Source of the DNA: Candidatus Gastranaerophilales bacterium
GTDB taxonomy: Bacteria; Cyanobacteriota; Vampirovibrionia; Gastranaerophilales; Gastranaerophilaceae
DNA length: 43,887 nt
Direction of reading: 5' to 3'
Assembly: GCA_944325165.1 (NCBI GenBank)
Contig: CALUZF010000003.1
Location: 1 to 43,887, forward strand
Shown: positions 1 to 9,181 of the stretch, in pieces
Numbering within the stretch: the first letter of the stretch is position 1
Layout of the letters: each line of letters starts with the position of its first letter
Position numbers and translations under genes: made by a program
Notes under the pieces: generated by a model
What the model was told of the DNA's origin: nothing
The model's database searches: none
What the model saw: the letters and a program-made list of their open reading frames with translations, nothing else

Positions 1-108
1 TATTCGCATTCAATAATTTTATATAATGATAAAAATGATAATAATGTCTTTATTGGCTAATACTTTTGTGATAAATTAATTTCATAAATGTTAGACAGAG
101 GATTAAAT

Positions 109-2715
109 ATGACAGATATAAATCAACAAATGGCAACAACTTATGAAGCAAGAAAAATAGAAAATGAAATTTATAAATTTTGGGAAGATAACGAATGTTT
201 TAAAGCGGATTCAAATTCTCAAAAAGAACCATATTCAATAGTAATTCCACCACCAAACGTTACAGGTGTTTTGCATATGGGTCATGCACTTGATGGCACT
301 TTGCAAGATATTTTAATAAGATACAATCGTATGCTTCAAAAAGAAGTACTTTGGATGCCAGGATGCGACCATGCTGGTATTGCTACACAAAATGTCATAG
401 AAAAAAATCTAGCCAAAGAAGGTTTAACTCGTCATGATTTAGGAAGAGAAAAGTTCTTAGCAAAAACTTGGCAATGGGCAGAAGAACACAAAAACAGAAT
501 TTTAGAACAATTTAAATTATTGGGTGCAAGCTTTGATTTATCAAGAAAAAGATTTACACTTGATGAAGGTTGTTCTAACGCTGTTAAAAAAGTTTTTGTT
601 GATTTATATAATAAAGGTTTAATTTATAAAGGTAATTATATTGTAAATTGGTGTCCAAGATGTCAAAGTGCTATATCAGACGTTGAAACAAACTATGAAA
701 CCGAAGATGGACATCTATGGGAAATTTCATACGGTTTAAAAGATAGAATGGGCGCTATTGTTATAGCGACAACAAGACCTGAAACAATGTTTGGCGATGT
801 TGCAATTGCAGTTAATCCAAATGACTATAAATATAAAGATTTAATTGGATGTGATTGTGTTATGCCACTAACAGGAAGGGTTATTCCTATAATTGCCGAT
901 GAATATGTTGATAAATCGTTCGGTACAGGTGCTCTTAAAATTACACCAGCACACGATCCTAACGATTTTGAAGTAGGAATAAGACACAACTTACCACAAA
1001 TTAAAGTAATTGATGAAAAAGGCGCTATGATGAGAAATGAATATGTGCCACCTCAATTACAAGGATTAACACGTGAAGAAGCTCGTGAAAAAACTGTTAA
1101 AATGCTTGAAGAAAATCAAGTGTTAGTTAGAGTTACTCCACATGTTCATAACGTAGGAAAATGCCAAAGATGTAACACTACAATTGAACCATTATTATCT
1201 CGCCAATGGTTTGTTAAAATGGAACCACTAGCAAAACCTGCTATAGAAGCGGTTAAATCGGGTGCTATTAAATTTATTCCTCAAAGATGGGAAAAGAATT
1301 ACTTAATGTGGATGGAAAACATTCGTGATTGGTGTATTTCAAGACAATTATGGTGGGGTCATCAAATTCCTGCATATTACCACAATAAAACAGGTGAGAT
1401 GGTTGTTGCAACAGAAAATCCAGACCCTAATAATTATACACAAGAAACAGATGTACTTGATACATGGTTTTCATCTGGATTATGGCCATTTGAAACAATG
1501 GGTTGGCCTGATACAAACCATCCAGATTATAAAAAATTCTACCCAACTAATACTCTTGTAACAGGATTTGATATTATATTTTTCTGGGTTGCAAGAATGA
1601 TTTCAATGGGCTTAGAATTTACCAAAAAACCGCCATTTTCGACAGTTTATATCCATGGCTTAATCAGAGATGAGCATGGTCAAAAAATGTCAAAATCAAA
1701 AGGCAATACAATCGACCCTGTTGATTTAATTGAAAAATATGGTTGTGATGCGCTAAGATTTACCTTAACATATTTATGCACCTATGGCGGTCAAGATATT
1801 AAAATCAGTGATGAAAAATTTGAATTTGGAAGAAATTTTGCAAATAAAATCTGGAATGCTTCAAGATTTGTATTAATGAATTTATCTAAAAAAGCTGACG
1901 AGCTTGAGCTTGATTTAAATAATCTTACCATTGCAGATAAATGGATATTAAATGAATTAAACGAAACATCCAAATTAGTTAATGAAAATCTTCAAAATTA
2001 TAGAATAGGCGAAGTTGCTTCAATTCTATATGAATTTTTCTGGAATAAATATTGTGATTGGTATGTTGAATTATCTAAAATTGAGAAAAATGAAGCAGTT
2101 TTAGTGTACGTTTTAGAAAATTTCTTGAAATTGATTCATCCGATTATGCCTCATATAAGTGAAGCAATTTGGCAAAAAATGCCTATAAATAAGTCTACAG
2201 TTGGCATTTTAAACACTCAATATCCGATATATCAAGAAAAATTATGTTTCAATCAAGATGCTAAAAAAATGGAAATGGTATTTGAAACAATTAAAACATT
2301 AAGAAATCTAAGAGCTGAATTTAACATTCCTCTAGGTTCAAAAATTGATATTATAATTGATAAAAATGAAGAATTATATTCTCAAATTATTCCATATTTA
2401 GAAAGATTAGCAAAAGTAAATTCTGTTAAATTTATGACTGATTCAAATATTCCAAAAAGCGCATATTGCACAGTAGGGGATACTAAAATCACAGTTCCAT
2501 TGGAAGATTTAATAGATTTAAATCAAGAAATAGCTCGTCAACAAAAGAAAATTGATAAATTACAATTAGAATTAAATTCAATTGAAGGTCGATTAAAAAA
2601 TTCAAAATTCATTGATAGTGCACCACAAGAAGTCGTTCAAAAAACGAAAGATAGAAAAGATGAGCTACTTAAAGAAATTGAGCTTATAAATAATACAATC
2701 AAAAAGCTTTCATAA
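109..2715 (+). CDS. valS: Valine--tRNA ligase (ValRS)
   Basis: Charges tRNA-Val with valine in the cytoplasm. The class I signatures are clear: the HIGH-type motif appears as HMGHA in PPNVTGVLHMGHALDG, followed by GCDHAGIATQ typical of ValRS. The KMSKS loop is intact (KMSKSKGNT). An editing (CP1) domain lies between them, an anticodon-binding helical domain follows, and the last 70 residues form the coiled-coil tRNA arm. An upstream in-frame ATG exists at 88, but I place the start at 109: AGAGGA at 97-102 sits 6 nt before that ATG and lies inside the longer reading. This gives 868 aa, a normal ValRS length. A TATAAT at 22-27 may be its -10 box. It stands alone and ends at a strong hairpin. 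Confidence 0.97.
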   Translation: MTDINQQMATTYEARKIENEIYKFWEDNECFKADSNSQKEPYSIVIPPPNVTGVLHMGHALDGTLQDILIRYNRMLQKEVLWMPGCDHAGIATQNVIEKNLAKEGLTRHDLGREKFLAKTWQWAEEHKNRILEQFKLLGASFDLSRKRFTLDEGCSNAVKKVFVDLYNKGLIYKGNYIVNWCPRCQSAISDVETNYETEDGHLWEISYGLKDRMGAIVIATTRPETMFGDVAIAVNPNDYKYKDLIGCDCVMPLTGRVIPIIADEYVDKSFGTGALKITPAHDPNDFEVGIRHNLPQIKVIDEKGAMMRNEYVPPQLQGLTREEAREKTVKMLEENQVLVRVTPHVHNVGKCQRCNTTIEPLLSRQWFVKMEPLAKPAIEAVKSGAIKFIPQRWEKNYLMWMENIRDWCISRQLWWGHQIPAYYHNKTGEMVVATENPDPNNYTQETDVLDTWFSSGLWPFETMGWPDTNHPDYKKFYPTNTLVTGFDIIFFWVARMISMGLEFTKKPPFSTVYIHGLIRDEHGQKMSKSKGNTIDPVDLIEKYGCDALRFTLTYLCTYGGQDIKISDEKFEFGRNFANKIWNASRFVLMNLSKKADELELDLNNLTIADKWILNELNETSKLVNENLQNYRIGEVASILYEFFWNKYCDWYVELSKIEKNEAVLVYVLENFLKLIHPIMPHISEAIWQKMPINKSTVGILNTQYPIYQEKLCFNQDAKKMEMVFETIKTLRNLRAEFNIPLGSKIDIIIDKNEELYSQIIPYLERLAKVNSVKFMTDSNIPKSAYCTVGDTKITVPLEDLIDLNQEIARQQKKIDKLQLELNSIEGRLKNSKFIDSAPQEVVQKTKDRKDELLKEIELINNTIKKLS

Positions 2716-2722
2716 ACAAAAT

Positions 2723-2746
2723 AAAACCCTCAATTACGAGGGTTTT
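2723..2746. terminator. Bidirectional intrinsic terminator
   Basis: A perfect 9-bp stem, AAAACCCTC / GAGGGTTTT, has a 6-nt loop, with A and T runs on both sides. It lies between valS (plus) and the converging glycosyltransferase gene (minus), whose stop codon overlaps it. It can serve both transcripts. Confidence 0.85.
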
Positions 2747-3449
2747 AAACTATAAATTTAATTTTAATAACATTTAATAAAGCTTCAAAAAATATTTTAT
2801 AATTCATTTTTGATTTTCCGAATTTTCTATCTTCAAAAATAATCGGAAATTCGGCAATTGTTGCGCCATTAATATAAGCTCTATATTTCATTTCAATTTG
2901 AAAAGCATAACCTTTTGAAATTATATTATTTAAGCCTATTTTATTTAATATATCTAATCTCCAGCCGTTAAAACCGCCCGTTAAGTCTTTAATCGGGCAA
3001 CTTAAAATTAATCTAGAATATAGTGAACCGCCTCTTGAGATTAAATTTCTAAATAAATTCCAACCTATAATCTTTGCACCCAAAATATTTCTTGAAGCGA
3101 TAACAACATCATTATCATTTAATTTATCCAAAATGTTAGGAAGATACTTTGGGTTATGCGAAAAATCAGCATCCATCTCAATAAATGCTTTGTATCCTAA
3201 ATCTGCACCGTATTTAAAGCCATCAATGTAAGCGCTTGCTAGACCATATTTTCCACCGCGTTCAAGCAAATATAGGTTATCGTGTTGATTTTGTAATCTT
3301 TTTACTATTTTTGCAGTTCCATCTTTAGAATTATCGTCAACCACCAATATACCGATATCTTCGTTTTTCAAGATGTCAAAAACGCTTTTGATAATTCTTT
3401 CTATATTTAATTCTTCGTTAAAAGTAGGAATAATAACAAGTGTCTTCAA
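2745..3449 (-). CDS. Family 2 glycosyltransferase, polyprenol-phosphate mannosyltransferase (DPM1) type
   Basis: Predicted to move a sugar from a nucleotide donor to polyprenol phosphate at the inner face of the cytoplasmic membrane. The 234-aa protein is a single GT-A domain. It has the N-terminal nucleotide-binding strand IPTFNEELNI, the DDNSKDGT motif, the metal-binding EMDADFSH, then DLTGGF and the FEDRKFGKSKM segment typical of dolichol-phosphate mannose synthase-like enzymes. There is no C-terminal multi-TM GtrA-like domain, so it is the short soluble/peripheral form. The sugar cannot be told from sequence. It lies 282 bp downstream of murE on the same strand, probably as its own unit. 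The start is the first in-frame ATG and matches the family N-terminus. Confidence 0.88.
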   Translation of the reverse strand: MKTLVIIPTFNEELNIERIIKSVFDILKNEDIGILVVDDNSKDGTAKIVKRLQNQHDNLYLLERGGKYGLASAYIDGFKYGADLGYKAFIEMDADFSHNPKYLPNILDKLNDNDVVIASRNILGAKIIGWNLFRNLISRGGSLYSRLILSCPIKDLTGGFNGWRLDILNKIGLNNIISKGYAFQIEMKYRAYINGATIAEFPIIFEDRKFGKSKMNYKIFFEALLNVIKIKFIV

Positions 3450-3687
3450 TTTTAATACCTTACAAAATACCTTATTAATTATTAAACTACTTTTTTAAAA
3501 ATCAATAAATTAAATATTAAGTTTTATTAATAAAATATATACTAAATAACAATTTTGAAGCGAAAAAATACTTTATAAAAGAGTAAGGGAAGTTAACAAT
3601 TATTATGAAATAAATATCACTAAAATTAAATAATAGAGGATAATAAACAAAGTATTTTACTCTCTCTCTTGATATCCTCGTGTTTAT

Positions 3688-3722
3688 AAATGTTTGACCG
3701 ATTTTTGTCAAACATTTTTTTT
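3688..3722 (+). terminator. Plus-strand intrinsic terminator with no plus-strand gene before it
   Basis: An 11-bp stem (AAATGTTTGAC / GTCAAACATTT) with an 8-nt loop runs into T residues to 3722. The T run is only on the plus strand; read on the minus strand (after murE) there are just three T. The 282-bp gap 3450-3731 holds no convincing ORF. Either this weakly serves murE, or it ends a small plus-strand RNA starting near 3586 (see findings). Confidence 0.6.
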
Positions 3723-3731
3723 ATTTAATTA

Positions 3732-5192
3732 CTATTGACCAAAAACTTTTACTACTTCTTCCCTATCATCAAAATGAACAGTTCTATCAGCCAATATTTG
3801 ATAGTCTTCATGACCTTTACCGGCTAAAACTAAAACATCATTTTCATTTGATATATCTTTTAAAAGTTTAATTGCAAGATGTCTATCGGGTTCAACAAAA
3901 ACTGTCTTTGGATTAATTAAAGCTAATCCAGAAAGAATATCTGTAATAATTTGTTGAGGATCTTCACTTCTTGGATTATCAGATGTAATAATTATTTTAT
4001 CGCAAAGTTGTTGAGCAATTTTACCCATTTTAGGTCTTTTTGTACAGTCTCTGTTGCCCCCGCAACCAAATAAACAAATTAAATTACCATCTTTTGGAGT
4101 TAATTCTCTTGCGGCTCTTAAAATATTTTCTAAACCATCAGGAGTATGTGCATAATCAACTATAACCATAGGATTAGATTTAACTATTTCAAATCTTCCA
4201 GCTACGCTTCTTGTTTCTTCTAACGCAGATTTAATTACTTCAAGCTCAATACCATTAAATAAACCGGCTCCAATCGCAGCAAGACAATTATAAACGCTAA
4301 ACATGCCATTTAAATGAAGTTTAAAATTAAGTGATTTACCTTGATAAACTACATCGAATGATACACCATCAGACATAAATTCAATATTTTTTGCCATTAA
4401 ACTAGCATTATTTTTTACACCATAAGTGATTATTTTAACCCCATCTGGAACAACAGAAATTAATTTTTTTGCATATTTATCATCTGAATTTATAACAGCA
4501 CCGCTGTTAGCTTTTAAACCTTTGAATAATTTAGCTTTTGCATTAAAATAATTATCCATAGTGATATGGTAATCCAAATGGTCTTGAGTTAAATTTGTGA
4601 AAATAGCCAATGAAAAATTACAATTTTTAACTCTAAATTGTTCTAAAGCATGGCTTGAAACCTCAGTTATAACATTTAATACATCAGCCTTTAAGATTTT
4701 TTGCAATGTCTCTTGCATTTGAGGAGCTTGAGGAGTTGTGTGCTTTGCTTCAAGATAATCATCTTTTGAAGCTAATTTATAGCCCAAAGTACCGATTAGT
4801 GCACATTTTTTATTGTTTTCTTCAAATATTTTTTGAACTAAATGAGCAACCGTAGTTTTACCGTTAGTTCCTGTAACACCCATTAAATTCAAAGACATGC
4901 TTGGATTATGATAAAATGCGGCAGCCAAATCTGCAATGGATTCTTGTGTAGATTTAACAATAATTTGAGGAATTTCAATATTTAATGGTCTTTCACACAT
5001 CAGCGCAACTGCACCTTTTTCAAAGGCACTCTGTGCAAAATTATGACCATCAACATGTTCACCTTTTAAGCAAACAAAAATCTCATGCGAATTTATTGTA
5101 TTTGAATTATATGAAATGCCTTTAATATCTATATCTTTAAAATTTAATACTTCTACAACATCAATATTTTTTATTAATTTACTTAAGTCCAT
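3732..5192 (-). CDS. murE: UDP-N-acetylmuramoyl-tripeptide synthetase, meso-diaminopimelate type
   Basis: Adds the third stem-peptide residue to UDP-MurNAc-L-Ala-D-Glu in the cytoplasm, using ATP. Three Mur-ligase domains are visible: the N-terminal UDP-binding domain, the central ATPase with the P-loop GVTGTNGKTT, and a C-terminal domain carrying SDNPRSEDP. In known MurE enzymes the DNPR motif binds meso-diaminopimelate, so I infer meso-DAP rather than lysine. At 486 aa it has the usual length. The start is supported by GAGGAAAAG just upstream. It is the last gene of the cell-wall operon, 41 bp after ftsI. Confidence 0.96.
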   Translation of the reverse strand: MDLSKLIKNIDVVEVLNFKDIDIKGISYNSNTINSHEIFVCLKGEHVDGHNFAQSAFEKGAVALMCERPLNIEIPQIIVKSTQESIADLAAAFYHNPSMSLNLMGVTGTNGKTTVAHLVQKIFEENNKKCALIGTLGYKLASKDDYLEAKHTTPQAPQMQETLQKILKADVLNVITEVSSHALEQFRVKNCNFSLAIFTNLTQDHLDYHITMDNYFNAKAKLFKGLKANSGAVINSDDKYAKKLISVVPDGVKIITYGVKNNASLMAKNIEFMSDGVSFDVVYQGKSLNFKLHLNGMFSVYNCLAAIGAGLFNGIELEVIKSALEETRSVAGRFEIVKSNPMVIVDYAHTPDGLENILRAARELTPKDGNLICLFGCGGNRDCTKRPKMGKIAQQLCDKIIITSDNPRSEDPQQIITDILSGLALINPKTVFVEPDRHLAIKLLKDISNENDVLVLAGKGHEDYQILADRTVHFDDREEVVKVFGQ

Positions 5193-5233
5193 ATCTTTTC
5201 CTCAGCTGAATACATGTTTATTTTACCAAAAAA

Positions 5234-6949
5234 TTATTTTTTGACGTGTTTATCAGGATTTAAATTTAAAATTCTCACAAGCTCCATTGAAATTTCTTTA
5301 AATACGGGTGCTGCAACAGTTGAACCCCAAATACCTTCACCGGATGGAGAATCAACAATAACATATAAAACAACTTTAGGATCAGTTGCAGGGAAATAAC
5401 CAATCATAGACGTATATAATTTATTAGAATAGCCTGTGCCATTTGCATTTGGTTTTCTAGATGTTCCTGTTTTTGCAGCTATATAATAATCATCCATTTT
5501 AGCGGTATTTCTGCCATTTTCCATAGATTTTACGAGTAATTGAGTAATATCTTTTGCATCTTGTTCTTCTAAGATTCTTCTTTTAACTATTTTTGTTTCT
5601 GCTTCTTGAGCAGAATACTTAATCACATGAGGAGTTATCCATACGCCATTATTAGCAATTGCACTAACTGCTGAAACCATTTGAATTACAGTAGTTGAAG
5701 CACCATAGCCATAACCCATAGCACCATGGGTCGCAACATCCCAATATTTAGGAGATGGTAACAATCCTGCAGATTCACCCGGTAAATCAATACCTGTTTT
5801 TTCGCCAAAATTAAATAATTTTAAACTGTCATAAAACTCTCTATCACTCATCATTTGAGCAATTTTAATTGAGCCGATATTTGATGAATGTTCAAATAAA
5901 TAAACAATATCTATAATTCCAGGAGCACCTTTAGACCTATAATCATAGTTGTAAATATCCCACCAGCCAATTTTCATTTTACCGGTATCATTAATTTTTG
6001 AATTTTTATTAATTTTCTTATTCATAAAACCGCATGCTACGGTAATTATTTTAAATGTTGACCCTGGAGGAAAAACGTCTGAAATTGCCCAATTTTTCAT
6101 CTCTTGCATAGAATATTTACCATATTCATTAGGGTTATATGTTGGTGCAACTGCAAGTGCTAATATTTCACCTGTCTTTGGATCCATAACAATAGCCGAT
6201 GCGCGAGGTGCATTAAATTTCTGAATTGTTTTTAGAAGGTATTTTTCACAAACATGTTGAACGGCGCTATCTATTGTTAATGTTAAGGTTTTACCTTTTG
6301 CAGGAGCTGAAACATCTTCAGGGTTTACGCTAATATTATATATAATATCGCCATTTGGAGCTTTTTCATAAGTAATAGTTTTATCAACATATTCAAGATA
6401 ATCTTTAGCACGATATTCAATTCCACCTGCAGTATCAGCATTTGGATTATAAAATCCTAACACATGAGAAGCAAGAGTTCCTTGCGGATAGACACGCTGA
6501 TTTTTTACCTCGTAAGATAATTCTCTTAGGCCTTTTTTCTTAATTTCACGAACAGTTTTTCTATCTAAATCTTTTTTAACTGTAATAATTTTTTTATTGG
6601 TCTGAGATAATTTTTTAGTCAATTCGCCGACAGGAATTTTAACATAAGGAGAAAGAATTTCAGCCAACTCCCTCGGCGAATAATCATAATATTCAGGATG
6701 TGCATACAAAATAAATGTTGTCTTATCAGCAGCAAGCTTAAAACCGTATCTATCTACAATTTCACCTCTTAGAACATACATTTTTGATGTTCTTTGAGAT
6801 TTTGCTTTGTTTTTACAGTGTCTAATATCACAAACTTGCAATAAGAAAAGATATAATATCAAACCCATAAAACAAAAGTAAAATATTGACTGTAAACAGC
6901 CTATTCGTCTGTCAAATTTATTATGAATAGGATTTTTCAACTCACTCAC
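5234..6949 (-). CDS. ftsI: Class B penicillin-binding protein, septal transpeptidase (FtsI/PBP3-like)
   Basis: Cross-links septal peptidoglycan in the periplasm. The 571-aa protein has a short cytoplasmic tail, one membrane anchor at about residues 20-42 and a dimerisation domain beginning with the RGEIVDRYG motif. The transpeptidase domain holds all three catalytic boxes: SxxK as PGSTFK, SxN as SSN and KTGT as KTGTS. No PASTA domain is present, which argues against a SpoVD/PBP2x form. The start codon is GTG with no clear Shine-Dalgarno sequence, and the gene lies 5 bp after the ftsL-like gene, so translation is probably coupled. Its place after rsmH and ftsL is the classical dcw order. Confidence 0.93.
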   Translation of the reverse strand: MSELKNPIHNKFDRRIGCLQSIFYFCFMGLILYLFLLQVCDIRHCKNKAKSQRTSKMYVLRGEIVDRYGFKLAADKTTFILYAHPEYYDYSPRELAEILSPYVKIPVGELTKKLSQTNKKIITVKKDLDRKTVREIKKKGLRELSYEVKNQRVYPQGTLASHVLGFYNPNADTAGGIEYRAKDYLEYVDKTITYEKAPNGDIIYNISVNPEDVSAPAKGKTLTLTIDSAVQHVCEKYLLKTIQKFNAPRASAIVMDPKTGEILALAVAPTYNPNEYGKYSMQEMKNWAISDVFPPGSTFKIITVACGFMNKKINKNSKINDTGKMKIGWWDIYNYDYRSKGAPGIIDIVYLFEHSSNIGSIKIAQMMSDREFYDSLKLFNFGEKTGIDLPGESAGLLPSPKYWDVATHGAMGYGYGASTTVIQMVSAVSAIANNGVWITPHVIKYSAQEAETKIVKRRILEEQDAKDITQLLVKSMENGRNTAKMDDYYIAAKTGTSRKPNANGTGYSNKLYTSMIGYFPATDPKVVLYVIVDSPSGEGIWGSTVAAPVFKEISMELVRILNLNPDKHVKK

Positions 6950-6954
6950 CGCAA

Positions 6955-7482
6955 TTAATAGCTAACGACCAATGATTTTTTAGATTGTTTTTTGTTAAGA
7001 TTTAAATCAGGCAAAGCAATAGCATCAACCTCAACAACTTGTTTAGCTCTCTCAAGTATATTCGTTTTTGATACTGCTTTATCAATATTGTAATACGATT
7101 GCAAACTATCAACTTTATTTTGCAATTCGTCATTTTCATAATTTAATTCCAAAGTTTCTCTTGAAATTTGATTTAATTGAACTTCCTTGCATGAAACAAA
7201 ATAATAACAAACCAAACAAAATACAACTAAAAATATTAAAACACCATATAAAAAATTATTAACTCTTTGAATAATCATTTCTCTATATGATTTTTCGTTC
7301 AAAAAATAACCACTAATAATCTGACTATTATCATTATTGATAGGGTTAGTAACCTCGCAATTATGAGTATTATTCATAATTTCGGAGCTATCTTTTTTTT
7401 GTTGATTTTTGTTTTTATATTTATTAAATGAAGGTTTCAATTGTTTCTCACTTAATTTTTCTTGCAATTCGTAGTTTTGCAC
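6955..7482 (-). CDS. ftsL: FtsL-like bitopic division protein
   Basis: A 175-aa protein with a charged, Asn/Lys-rich cytoplasmic part of about 75 residues, one membrane segment (about 78-95: a run of Leu, Ile, Phe and Val), then a short periplasmic heptad region (about 100-130, beginning QLNQISRETLELNYEND). FtsL partners in the FtsQLB complex have this layout. Sequence conservation of FtsL is poor, so the name rests on topology and on position between rsmH and ftsI. The assigned GTG start lies inside rsmH (35-bp overlap). An ATG at residue 36 is an alternative start, and the ribosome site is unclear for both. The unusually long cytoplasmic tail should be read with that in mind. Confidence 0.72.
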   Translation of the reverse strand: MQNYELQEKLSEKQLKPSFNKYKNKNQQKKDSSEIMNNTHNCEVTNPINNDNSQIISGYFLNEKSYREMIIQRVNNFLYGVLIFLVVFCLVCYYFVSCKEVQLNQISRETLELNYENDELQNKVDSLQSYYNIDKAVSKTNILERAKQVVEVDAIALPDLNLNKKQSKKSLVVSY

Positions 7483-8395
7483 TCCTAGAAGGAGGATTTA
7501 TTTTTATCTCTTCATTAGTTGCCATAATTGGCTTTTTATTGACTAATTCCAATATTTTACCGCCACATGTACATTTGATTGCATTTTTATCACAGCGACA
7601 TTGTGAAGAATATAGTTTCAATGTTCTTTTTGCCAATCTATCCTCAAGAGAATGGAAAGATAACAAACATATTATAGCACCAACATCACTTAATTCGATA
7701 ACTTTTTTTAATGTATTTTCAAAATTTAACAATTCGTGATTAACTTCGATTCTAAGCGCTTGAAAGACTCTTGTTGCAGGATGTATTTTAGATTTTATAT
7801 TGGGGGTAGAATTTTTAATCAAATCAGCAAGCTCTAAAGTGGTATTAATCGGACGATTTTGAACGATAGCTTTTGCAATTCTTTTTGAAAATCTTTCTTC
7901 TCCAAGCTCTGAAAAAATTTTGACCAACTCAGCTTCTTTATATTTATTAACAATATCCCATGCGCAAAAATCTTGGTCTTGATTAAATCTCATATCCAAA
8001 GGGGCATCTTTCATAAAACTAAAACCTCGATTTTGACATGTTAATTGATGATAGGAAGCACCTAAATCAAATATAACTCCACCTGTAATCTTTTCTATAC
8101 CTAGCTTTTTAAGATAAATATCAATATCACTATAGCTTCCTTTGATTATGATTACATTTTTATATTTTTCCAAACGCTTTGAAGCAAAATTTATCGCATC
8201 ATCATCAACATCAAAAGAAATCAACTTTCCTTTTGGAGATATTCTTTTTAAAATTTCTTCACTATGACCACCGCCACCAAGAGTGCAATCAATATAAATT
8301 TTATCTGAATTATAGCAATTAAGACCGTCTATAACTTCATTTTTCATAACGGTATAATGCACAAAATCAGTAGTATTTTTATTTTTATTTTCCAT
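7448..8395 (-). CDS. rsmH: 16S rRNA (cytosine(1402)-N(4))-methyltransferase
   Basis: Methylates N4 of C1402 in 16S rRNA using S-adenosylmethionine. Family hallmarks are present: the N-terminal HYTVMKNEVIDGL, the SAM loop DCTLGGGGHSEEIL, GVIFDLGASYHQL, the FSFMKDAPLDMR segment, and the LSFHSLEDRLAKR block. There is a cysteine-containing C-terminal stretch (CRCDKNAIKCTC) before the terminal PPSRSAKLR motif. The 315 aa are normal for RsmH. The start overlaps the end of the preceding gene almost directly (1 bp apart), with no obvious ribosome site, so it is probably translationally coupled. Usually mraZ precedes rsmH; here an unrelated small gene does. Confidence 0.96.
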   Translation of the reverse strand: MENKNKNTTDFVHYTVMKNEVIDGLNCYNSDKIYIDCTLGGGGHSEEILKRISPKGKLISFDVDDDAINFASKRLEKYKNVIIIKGSYSDIDIYLKKLGIEKITGGVIFDLGASYHQLTCQNRGFSFMKDAPLDMRFNQDQDFCAWDIVNKYKEAELVKIFSELGEERFSKRIAKAIVQNRPINTTLELADLIKNSTPNIKSKIHPATRVFQALRIEVNHELLNFENTLKKVIELSDVGAIICLLSFHSLEDRLAKRTLKLYSSQCRCDKNAIKCTCGGKILELVNKKPIMATNEEIKINPPSRSAKLRIARKIK

Positions 8396-8396
8396 A

Positions 8397-8777
8397 TTAA
8401 AAATTTATCATTCTTTTAAAATTTTTCATAATACTTTTAATTGGTTTATCCCATTCACCCATAAGGTTTTCGCTATGATATTTTTGATATTGTTCGATAA
8501 TATTTTGAGGTAATCTTTCATTATTTCTCAATATATTAGCTAAATCATACAAAAATTCATCTTGAATTTGGGCATAATCGCTTATTTTACTTCTTAAATC
8601 TTCGTCTGCTTCTCTATGTATTAAAGCATCAAACGCGCATTTAATATTTATATCGTTTTTTTCTTTTGGAAAGTTACTCAAAGCTTGACTAACAGTCATC
8701 TTATTTTTTAGAACTTCTATTATTAATTTTGCAACAAGCAACCTATTTTCAAAGATTTTTAATTTTTCGCTTTCCAT
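8397..8777 (-). CDS. Small helical protein of unknown function in the dcw operon
   Basis: I do not recognise this 126-aa protein. It is predicted to be all helical, with no signal peptide or membrane segment, and is charged, with scattered aromatic residues towards the C-terminus. It occupies the position where most bacteria carry mraZ, but there is no MraZ/AbrB-like beta motif and no DxxxR pattern. It is sandwiched between the BlaI-like repressor (8 bp gap) and rsmH (1 bp gap), so it must be co-transcribed with them. Codon usage looks like its neighbours. A role tied to division or envelope regulation is suggested only by position. Confidence 0.7.
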   Translation of the reverse strand: MESEKLKIFENRLLVAKLIIEVLKNKMTVSQALSNFPKEKNDINIKCAFDALIHREADEDLRSKISDYAQIQDEFLYDLANILRNNERLPQNIIEQYQKYHSENLMGEWDKPIKSIMKNFKRMINF

Positions 8778-8785
8778 TAATCAAA

Positions 8786-9142
8786 TTATACACCAACAAG
8801 ACATTTTTCGCTTAACATTGAATTTAATATATTAGATAAACGCGACAAATCTCCATCACAATATCTGTTAGTAATTTCTTCAAGAGATTTAATAATTATT
8901 TCATTATTTGAATAAACTGTTCTATAAAAAAATTTTTTTCCTTGTTTATATCTTAATAAAATTTTCTTTTCATATAACCTGTCCATGACTGTTTTTATGG
9001 TTGTATACGCTCTTTTTTCGTCATCATTTTCAGATAAAATATTATATACATCTTTAACGGAATTTGTGTATATATTATGAGATTCCAAATTCCACAAAGC
9101 GTTCAAAATCGCACATTCTAAACTACCATGTCTTGATAGCAT
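8786..9142 (-). CDS. BlaI/MecI/CopY-family transcriptional repressor
   Basis: A 118-aa winged-helix DNA-binding protein. The recognition-helix region AYTTIKTVMDRLYEKKIL, followed by the wing YKQGKKFFYRTV, matches the penicillinase-repressor family, whose members bind as dimers and control beta-lactamase, PBP2a or copper genes. The C-terminal helices needed for dimerisation are present. No BlaR1-type sensor protease lies in the window, so the signal is unknown. It is translated from an ATG with AAAGGA upstream and is transcribed with rsmH, ftsL, ftsI and murE, so autoregulation of a cell-wall operon is a natural hypothesis. Confidence 0.88.
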   Translation of the reverse strand: MLSRHGSLECAILNALWNLESHNIYTNSVKDVYNILSENDDEKRAYTTIKTVMDRLYEKKILLRYKQGKKFFYRTVYSNNEIIIKSLEEITNRYCDGDLSRLSNILNSMLSEKCLVGV

Positions 9143-9181
9143 ATTTATTCCTTTCTTTCGTTGTTAATGGTATTTATTATT

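Noticed and set aside
88-108. Upstream ATG of valS
   Set aside because: It precedes the AGAGGA ribosome site of the ATG at 109 and adds residues not expected in ValRS.
3517-3711. 64-codon open frame on the minus strand after murE
   Set aside because: Composition is simply Phe/Ile/Tyr-rich AT translation, it runs through a terminator hairpin, and there is no ribosome site.
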